Source of the DNA: CAZFHA01 sp964518595
GTDB taxonomy: Bacteria; Bacillota; Clostridia; Saccharofermentanales; Saccharofermentanaceae
Length of the DNA stretch: 36,694 nucleotides
Assembly: GCA_964518595.1 (NCBI GenBank)
Contig: CAZFHA010000029.1
Location: 1 to 36,694 of the forward strand
Direction: 5' to 3'
Of this stretch, positions 32,403 through 36,694 are shown one piece after another. Position numbers and translations under genes: made by a program. The first letter of the stretch is position 1, and each line of letters opens with the position of its first letter. The notes beneath the pieces were generated by a model. The model was not told where the DNA came from. It was given only the letters and a program-made list of their open reading frames with translations, and ran no database searches.

Positions 32403-33053
32403 TTATAATCCTTTCTCGCTCGCTGTAGGCTTACTATCCTTTTCGATCTTATTTGACCGTAAAATCCAATAGCCTGCATCCTTATTAATTATTTCACAAT
32501 TTCCAAATAACTCAATCAATTTTTTCACACTGGAAGGAGCACCTTGTTTCTTTTGCAGAACAACAAACAGACTTCCTCCTGATACGATCTGCTGATAAGC
32601 ACCCTGATAAAAAGAAAAGACTACTTGTTTACCTGCCCGGACAGGCGGATTTGTCACTACATTATCAAAGCTGCCTGACAAGTTCTCCCACCCATCAGAG
32701 AGTACGATATCAACAAAACTACAGTGATTCTTTCGGCTATTCTGCCTTGTCAGCTCCAATGCTCTTTGATTTACGTCAGCCAAAGTCACCTCAAGAGCAG
32801 GAAAAAGACGCTTAAGAGAAAGACCTAGCACACCGTAACCACAACCTAGGTCCAGTAGTCGTCCTTTGCCCCGATTCTCCTCTCGAAGAATAACTGCAAC
32901 CGTTTCAAGTAGGAGTCTACTACCAAAATCAATCTGCCGCCGGGAAAAAACCGCTGTGTCAGAGATGAAAGTCAAATCAGTACCCTGAAGTCTTAAACTA
33001 AGCTCTCGGGGCTGAGACGTTTTTTCCGGAGTAGAATCAAAATAGTGGGACAT
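32403..33053 (-). CDS. RsmC-like class I SAM-dependent methyltransferase
   Basis: 216 residues. The N-terminal segment HYFDSTPEKTSQPRELSLRL and FISDTAVFSRRQIDFGSRLL are typical of YbxB/RsmC-like small methyltransferases. SAM motif I is LLDLGCGYGVLGLSLKR, followed by the acidic ADVNQRAL. The catalytic motif is NPPVRAGKQ (NPP, as in N-methyltransferases of the MTS family that modify guanine in 16S rRNA). The start is taken as the ATG at 33053, 7 bases after GAAGGA; a longer frame reaching 33083 overlaps the queT gene and has no better site. Second gene of the queT operon. The target base is unproven. Confidence 0.87.
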   Translation of the reverse strand: MSHYFDSTPEKTSQPRELSLRLQGTDLTFISDTAVFSRRQIDFGSRLLLETVAVILREENRGKGRLLDLGCGYGVLGLSLKRLFPALEVTLADVNQRALELTRQNSRKNHCSFVDIVLSDGWENLSGSFDNVVTNPPVRAGKQVVFSFYQGAYQQIVSGGSLFVVLQKKQGAPSSVKKLIELFGNCEIINKDAGYWILRSNKIEKDSKPTASEKGL

Positions 33054-33073
33054 AATACCATCCTTCACTGTGA

Positions 33074-33622
33074 CTACGCCCAAAGCCGCCGTAGTCCACT
33101 TTTTTGTAAAACCAATAATAGTGGGAAGCCAATCACGTAAACCACAAAAGCTTCGCTTAAGGCGATATAAAAGATGTTAATTCCAATAACCGCCAGAGTA
33201 ACCGTATCATCGCCACTAAGTAAAAAAGACAAGTACGTCCCAACAATCAAAGCGTTGATTACCACCGGGGGGGTTAGGGCAATACCTTGAATCAGTAGTG
33301 GCCTCTTCTTAGGTAGTCGGGTATAAAGGTAACGAGTCAATACTGCAGCTAAGCCTGTTGCTAAAGTGCCAAAAACAATATCAATGATTCCCAGATTCAT
33401 TGGATTAAGTAAATTACTTAAAAAGCAACCTAAAATAACCCCTGGAATTGCAGCGCCGGTGAGAATCGGCAGTACAACCAAAATCTCAGCCAAACGAAAC
33501 TGAACCGGCCCAAAGGCAAACTGAGCAAAGGGCAGAGTTAGTACAACATAAAGAGCCGCAATGACGGCAGCTGTTGCAAGGCTTCTGGTACGTCTCAACC
33601 GAAGTGTTGAATCATGTGTCAT
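33074..33622 (-). CDS. queT: QueT-type ECF transporter substrate-binding component (queuosine precursor)
   Basis: 182 residues with about 5-6 helices. SLATAAVIAALYVVLTLPFA, FGPVQFRLAEILVVLPILTG and the conserved NLLNPMNLGIIDIVFGTLAT match the QueT family, thought to import queuosine precursors such as preQ1 or queuine. The start is the ATG at 33622, preceded by GGAGG at 5 bases; the longer frame to 33703 lacks a ribosome binding site. No preQ1 riboswitch is recognisable in its roughly 97-base leader. No ECF energising genes are nearby. It is the first gene of the queT-methyltransferase-mrp-ispF operon. Confidence 0.85.
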   Translation of the reverse strand: MTHDSTLRLRRTRSLATAAVIAALYVVLTLPFAQFAFGPVQFRLAEILVVLPILTGAAIPGVILGCFLSNLLNPMNLGIIDIVFGTLATGLAAVLTRYLYTRLPKKRPLLIQGIALTPPVVINALIVGTYLSFLLSGDDTVTLAVIGINIFYIALSEAFVVYVIGFPLLLVLQKSGLRRLWA

Positions 33623-33725
33623 ATTATCCTCCAATATTATATGAGTCGAGAAATAGTCGACCGGAGTAGGTACAAAGAAATTTGTCCACATTGAAAAAGT
33701 CAAAAGGAATCAAAAATCCATTACT

Positions 33726-33754
33726 ACTATAATGAATTAAAGGCAATTATGCAA
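33726..33754 (-). promoter_or_regulatory. Promoter of the queT operon
   Basis: On the minus strand TTGCAT (33749-33754), exactly 17 bases, TATAGT (33726-33731). It lies between the araB terminator and queT, giving a leader of about 97 bases. Confidence 0.75.
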
Positions 33755-33785
33755 GTGATCGAAGAGAAGTATCTCCCCCCATATA

Positions 33786-33818
33786 AAAAGACCTGGATCA
33801 AAGTGCTCCAGATCTTTT
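33786..33818 (-). terminator. Intrinsic terminator of araB
   Basis: On the minus strand AAAAGATCTGGA pairs with TCCAGGTCTTTT (12 bp with one wobble) around a 9-base loop, followed by TAT after the T-run. It separates araB from the queT promoter. Confidence 0.85.
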
Positions 33819-33877
33819 ATGGTAGTCTTATTGTACTCTTCTTTGAAAGAATAAAACCCGAAGTAAGGGTTAATTAA

Positions 33878-35545
33878 TTAACGGCTCGCTTCCAGTTTAA
33901 TTTCTTTCAGCCGCTTCATTACATCATTCTCACCGCGGCCAAAATAATCGTGGAGTCTTTTATACTCTTCAAAAAGTTTATCATAAATCGCCGCATTCTC
34001 AGCTTTAGGCATATATACAGTGTCCTGTATTTTTCCAAGCTTTCTAGCACCTTCAAAAATCGTATCAAAACCACCTTTTTCAGCACCCGCCGCCACAGCT
34101 CCAAAAAGAGCTGAACCCAGAGCCGGACCTTGGGTAGATCCTGCAATCCGGATAGGCATGTTAAGAATATCAGCATAGATCTGCATTGTCATTGGATCTT
34201 TTTGTGAAATTCCTCCTGAAGCATAAAACTCCTCCACAGCTACGCCATGATTACGAAAATTCTCAACAATCATCCGTGTTCCAAAAGCGGTTGCTTCAAT
34301 TAAAGCGCGGTAAATATCTTCCGCTTTGGTCTGTAAATTCATGCCCAATAAAAAACCGCTTAAGTCAACATCTACCAATACAGATCGGTTTCCGTTCCAC
34401 CAATCAAGTGCCAAAAGTCCAGATTCACCGGGCTTTTTTCCTTCAACCTTTTGACGCAAATAAGCGTGAATAGATTGATTCTTTGCTTTAGCCTCCTCAT
34501 AATAAGATTGAGGTAAACAATTATCAATAAACCAAGCAAAATGATCCCCTACGCAAGACTGTCCGGCCTCATAACCATAAAAACCCGGCATAATACCATC
34601 AGCGGTCACGCCACAAATACCTGGAACTTGTATCTCCTTCTCGTCCATAATCATATGGCAGGTAGAAGTACCCATAATCGCCAGCATCTTATTTGGCCCA
34701 TCAATACCTACGGCCGGAACGCAAACATGAGCATCGACATTACCAACGGCTACCGGAATCCCGGCTATCAGCCCAGTTAAAGCCGCCATCTCAGGAGTCA
34801 GTTCCCCTGCCTTACTCCCAAGAGGAAGAATATCACGGGATAACTTATCATCAACCACATGTTCCAATTGGGGATTAAGTGCCGCAAAAAAGGAATCAGC
34901 AGGGAATCCTAAAGACTTATTCCATAGTTCTTTATAACCGGCAGTGCAAGAATTTCTTGTCTCTTGCCCCGTCAACTGCCACACAATCCAGTCAGCCGCC
35001 TCAATGAAACGATCTGCGGCCTGATATAGTTCTGGATTCTCCTCGAGAACTTGCCAGATCTTGGGAATCGCCCACTCCGAAGATATTTTACCCCCATAAT
35101 TCTTAAGCCAAACTTCTCCTCGCTCTTCTGCAATCTGATTTAACAAATTCGCCTTATCTTGTGCAGCATGATGCTTCCAAAGCTTAACATAAGCGTGGGG
35201 TTCATTCTCATAACCTTCTAAAAAACATAAAGGTGTACCATCATTCTTCACAGGAACTAAAGTACAAGCTGTAAAATCCGTTCCAATACCAATAATGTCA
35301 CTAGGATTAACTCCCGAGCTCTTTAATATCCGGGGAATAGTATAAGCCAATACATCAATATAATCCTGGGGGTGCTGAAGCGCCCAGTCATGTCCTAGTC
35401 TCTTCCCTGAAGGTAAAGCTTCATCCATTACTCCGTGGGGATAATTGTAGACACTTTCCGCTATTTCTCGACCTGAATCTAAATCAACCAACAGTGCCCG
35501 ACCTGATAATGTTCCATAATCCACTCCAATTGCATACCTAGACAT
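33878..35545 (-). CDS. araB: Ribulokinase
   Basis: 555-residue FGGY kinase phosphorylating L-ribulose (from L-arabinose) to ribulose 5-phosphate. The start AIGVDYGTLSGRALLVDL is the AraB-type phosphate loop, distinct from the xylulokinase version. IGTDFTACTLVPV, GGKISSEWAIPKIWQVL, VAVGNVDAHVCVPAVG, MGTSTCHMIMD and LALDWWNGNRSVLVD are typical of ribulokinases. GGAGG is 6 bases before the ATG. It is transcribed alone from a consensus promoter and closed by its own terminator; araA and araD are not in the window. It links to the ChvE-type transporter upstream, whose family also carries arabinose. Confidence 0.96.
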   Translation of the reverse strand: MSRYAIGVDYGTLSGRALLVDLDSGREIAESVYNYPHGVMDEALPSGKRLGHDWALQHPQDYIDVLAYTIPRILKSSGVNPSDIIGIGTDFTACTLVPVKNDGTPLCFLEGYENEPHAYVKLWKHHAAQDKANLLNQIAEERGEVWLKNYGGKISSEWAIPKIWQVLEENPELYQAADRFIEAADWIVWQLTGQETRNSCTAGYKELWNKSLGFPADSFFAALNPQLEHVVDDKLSRDILPLGSKAGELTPEMAALTGLIAGIPVAVGNVDAHVCVPAVGIDGPNKMLAIMGTSTCHMIMDEKEIQVPGICGVTADGIMPGFYGYEAGQSCVGDHFAWFIDNCLPQSYYEEAKAKNQSIHAYLRQKVEGKKPGESGLLALDWWNGNRSVLVDVDLSGFLLGMNLQTKAEDIYRALIEATAFGTRMIVENFRNHGVAVEEFYASGGISQKDPMTMQIYADILNMPIRIAGSTQGPALGSALFGAVAAGAEKGGFDTIFEGARKLGKIQDTVYMPKAENAAIYDKLFEEYKRLHDYFGRGENDVMKRLKEIKLEASR

Positions 35546-35588
35546 TACTTACCTCCACACTACTATTGAAATATTATTGACTGTCTGA

Positions 35589-35618
35589 ATAGTACCCTTT
35601 TTTGATTAAGCATGTCAA
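35589..35618 (-). promoter_or_regulatory. Promoter of araB
   Basis: On the minus strand consensus TTGACA (35613-35618), 18-base spacer, TACTAT (35589-35594). An imperfect inverted repeat (ACTATTCAGA / TTTCAATAGT, 8 of 10 pairing positions) starts in the -10 and extends downstream, a possible operator. Confidence 0.75.
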
Positions 35619-35664
35619 TAGAAAGAACTATATGTTTCTATTATTTTTTTGTTTAAAAACAACA

Positions 35665-35698
35665 AAGATCTTCTACCTCAATTGAAGCAAAAGATCTT
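35665..35698 (-). terminator. Intrinsic terminator of the HAD phosphatase gene
   Basis: The two arms AAGATCTT (35665-35672 and 35691-35698) are each palindromic and pair with one another. The bases between continue the helix with wobbles to give a stem of about 15 bp. The minus-strand tail is TGTTGTTTTTAAAC. Confidence 0.75.
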
Positions 35699-35762
35699 AG
35701 GTCATCAAGAGCAGTACTCTAAGCAGATTAGCCGAGTTAAAACTTCTATAAAGACTTTTATA

Positions 35763-36419
35763 CTAGAACAAATCTAGAGACAAAATATCCTCTGGATGAG
35801 AAATTACCAGCTCAGCTCCAGCTTCCTTTAGCACAGAAACATCTCGAAATCCCCAAGAAACTCCAAGTGGAAGCATACCGGCATTATTTGCTGTCTGAAC
35901 ATCGACTTCAGAGTCACCAATATAAATAATATTCTCCGAATCAAGACCCATGGTTTCAGCAATTTGTAGCACGCCTTCGGGATCAGGCTTAGGCTTAACT
36001 CCAGTTCTCTCCCCTGCAATTGTTAGAAAAACTGGCGGAAGTAAGCTTTGAGTTAAAACTTGGGTAGCAGCATCATGCTTATTAGATAAAACAGCTAATT
36101 TCAAATCTAATTTGTTTAAGCTATCTAATAAAGAAATTATACCTGGATAAGGTTTGGTTTCCTCCATAAAGCGTTGTTGGTAGATTTCCTTATAGCGCAA
36201 TAAAGCTTCATCAACAGCCTGCTCATCAGCACTCACCCCTGCCGGAAGACTCTTCATAATTAAATTTCTGGCACCTCCCCCTACAAAGGATTTGTACACC
36301 TCTATAGAATGAGTAGGATAACCTCTCTCTGTCAGCATCTGATTTACGCTATTTGCTAAATCGGCAATCGTATCCAGTAGTGTGCCATCTAAATCAAAAA
36401 TAATTCCCTTATAGTGCAT
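35763..36419 (-). CDS. gph: HAD-family phosphatase, phosphoglycolate phosphatase type
   Basis: 218 residues. Motif I FDLDGTLLDT (nucleophile Asp9, acid/base Asp11), a helical cap (about 15-85), motif II VLSNKH, motif III lysine in GVKPKPDPEGV, motif IV IYIGDSEVDVQTA: all conserved, in the Gph/PGP layout. It probably dephosphorylates 2-phosphoglycolate or another small phosphate ester; specificity in this family cannot be read from motifs. AGGGAGG lies about 4 bases before the ATG. The 55-bp repeat begins right at this ribosome binding site, so the native promoter may have been displaced; none is visible before the next terminator. Confidence 0.88.
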   Translation of the reverse strand: MHYKGIIFDLDGTLLDTIADLANSVNQMLTERGYPTHSIEVYKSFVGGGARNLIMKSLPAGVSADEQAVDEALLRYKEIYQQRFMEETKPYPGIISLLDSLNKLDLKLAVLSNKHDAATQVLTQSLLPPVFLTIAGERTGVKPKPDPEGVLQIAETMGLDSENIIYIGDSEVDVQTANNAGMLPLGVSWGFRDVSVLKEAGAELVISHPEDILSLDLF

Positions 36420-36429
36420 GTATCCTCCC

Positions 36430-36484
36430 TTCGCCCACTGGGCGCGCTCAGAAACGCTACCCCTTGACCGCAGGATCGCAGGTT
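36430..36484. repeat. 55-bp direct repeat, copy 1
   Basis: An exact copy of 36640-36694. It begins TTCGCCCACTGGGCGCGCTC, where CGCCC/GGGCG forms a short hairpin, and ends in GGATCGCAGGTT, which resembles the variable loop and T-stem of a tRNA. Copy 1 abuts the ribosome binding site of the HAD gene. Confidence 0.9.
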
Positions 36485-36502
36485 CTTAGTTCATTCTAAT
36501 AC

Positions 36503-36533
36503 AAAAAAAGGATCAATACCTAAGTATTGACCC
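36503..36533 (-). terminator. Strong minus-strand terminator behind the tRNA-Asn remnant
   Basis: A 10-bp stem (GGGTCAATAC / GTATTGATCC on the minus strand, one wobble, loop TTAG) followed by seven Ts. It lies 6 bases after the CCA of the tRNA-like 3' end, as expected for a tRNA transcription unit. Confidence 0.85.
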
Positions 36534-36539
36534 CGTCTC

Positions 36540-36567
36540 TGGCTCCTCAAGTAGGACTCGAACCTAC
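36540..36567 (-). pseudogene. 3' remnant of a tRNA-Asn gene (T-arm, acceptor strand, CCA)
   Basis: Read on the minus strand: T-stem GTAGG, loop TTCGAGT, T-stem CCTAC, acceptor strand TTGAGGA, discriminator G, CCA. These 28 bases differ at only about two positions from the Bacillus tRNA-Asn 3' end as I recall it. The D-arm, anticodon arm and 5' acceptor strand (expected TCCTCAA) are absent from the 127 bases upstream. It is therefore a truncated gene or an attachment-site scar, not a working tRNA. Confidence 0.7.
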
Positions 36568-36639
36568 CGCTCGCTGCAAGGTCAATTCGCTCATTTTATT
36601 CGCGACTCTCCCGCTGCTCCCTAGCTTTTTCTTCGCTTT

Positions 36640-36694
36640 TTCGCCCACTGGGCGCGCTCAGAAACGCTACCCCTTGACCGCAGGATCGCAGGTT
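36640..36694. repeat. 55-bp direct repeat, copy 2 (runs to the window edge)
   Basis: Identical over all 55 bases to 36430-36484, 210 bases away. The match may extend beyond the window. The copies enclose the terminator and the tRNA-Asn remnant. Confidence 0.9.

Noticed and set aside
33623..33725. Possible preQ1 riboswitch before queT
   Set aside because: The leader is long enough, but I find neither the class I C-rich loop/A-rich tail pattern nor the class II pattern.
36540..36640. A complete tRNA gene on the minus strand
   Set aside because: Only the T-arm and 3' acceptor strand can be formed. No 5' TCCTCAA strand, D-arm or anticodon stem can be fitted upstream.
1..36694. CRISPR array, transposase, prophage or defence genes
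   Set aside because: No regularly spaced repeats, no transposase, integrase or phage-like products, and no known defence families are seen. The genes are ordinary metabolic and housekeeping types.

Overview
The window reads as chromosomal DNA of a low-to-moderate GC member of the Bacillota, most likely a clostridial-type anaerobe. This is an inference. It rests on strong AGGAGG-type ribosome binding sites, frequent TTG/GTG starts, lipoprotein signals, shared-module ECF transporter S components (FolT, QueT), RadA next to IspD (MEP isoprenoid pathway), a YlmH-type S4 protein and a ChvE-type sugar ABC transporter. No phage, transposase, CRISPR array or rRNA gene is visible. The only traces of rearrangement are at the right end.

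Layout. 1-5433: HIT protein and alaS (minus), an MFS transporter (plus) and a YlmH-like protein (minus). 5434-6488: a 344-base intergenic stretch with dyads, then an alpha/beta hydrolase. 6499-14828: a minus-strand pentose operon, read from the right as ChvE-like binding protein, sugar ABC ATPase, permease, LacI-family regulator, xylA, xylB. It starts at a near-consensus promoter with a perfect 18-bp palindrome at the start point and ends in a strong terminator. Internal hairpins follow the binding-protein gene and xylA. 14889-20682: a divergent plus-strand operon of a DUF1015 protein, an FAD-dependent oxidoreductase, a large DUF2298 ('YYY' motif) membrane protein and a FolT-type ECF component. 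20733-23594: serC-serA (minus) with its own promoter and terminator. 23654-28249: a PP2C-like/transmembrane/LysM-like fusion and a DUF885 lipoprotein (both minus). 28250-28716: a non-coding stretch with a minus-strand terminator that no gene explains. 28717-30975: radA-ispD (plus). 31030-33754: a minus-strand operon queT-methyltransferase-mrp-ispF. 33786-35618: a single-gene araB unit. 35665-36694: a Gph-type HAD phosphatase, preceded by two copies of a 55-bp repeat that flank a terminator and a truncated tRNA-Asn 3' end.

How the genes fit together. The ChvE-type transporter should import aldose monosaccharides such as xylose and arabinose. XylA and XylB take xylose to xylulose 5-phosphate, and AraB, under a separate promoter, phosphorylates ribulose from arabinose. 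SerA and SerC make phosphoserine from 3-phosphoglycerate; no serB is in the window. IspD and IspF supply two MEP-pathway steps but lie convergently in different operons. FolT and QueT are substrate-binding components that need an energising module encoded elsewhere.

The least explained parts are: the FAD oxidoreductase/DUF2298 pair; the pseudophosphatase-like/LysM-like membrane protein; the structured DNA and orphan terminator before radA; and the tRNA-Asn remnant with 55-bp repeats at the right edge.
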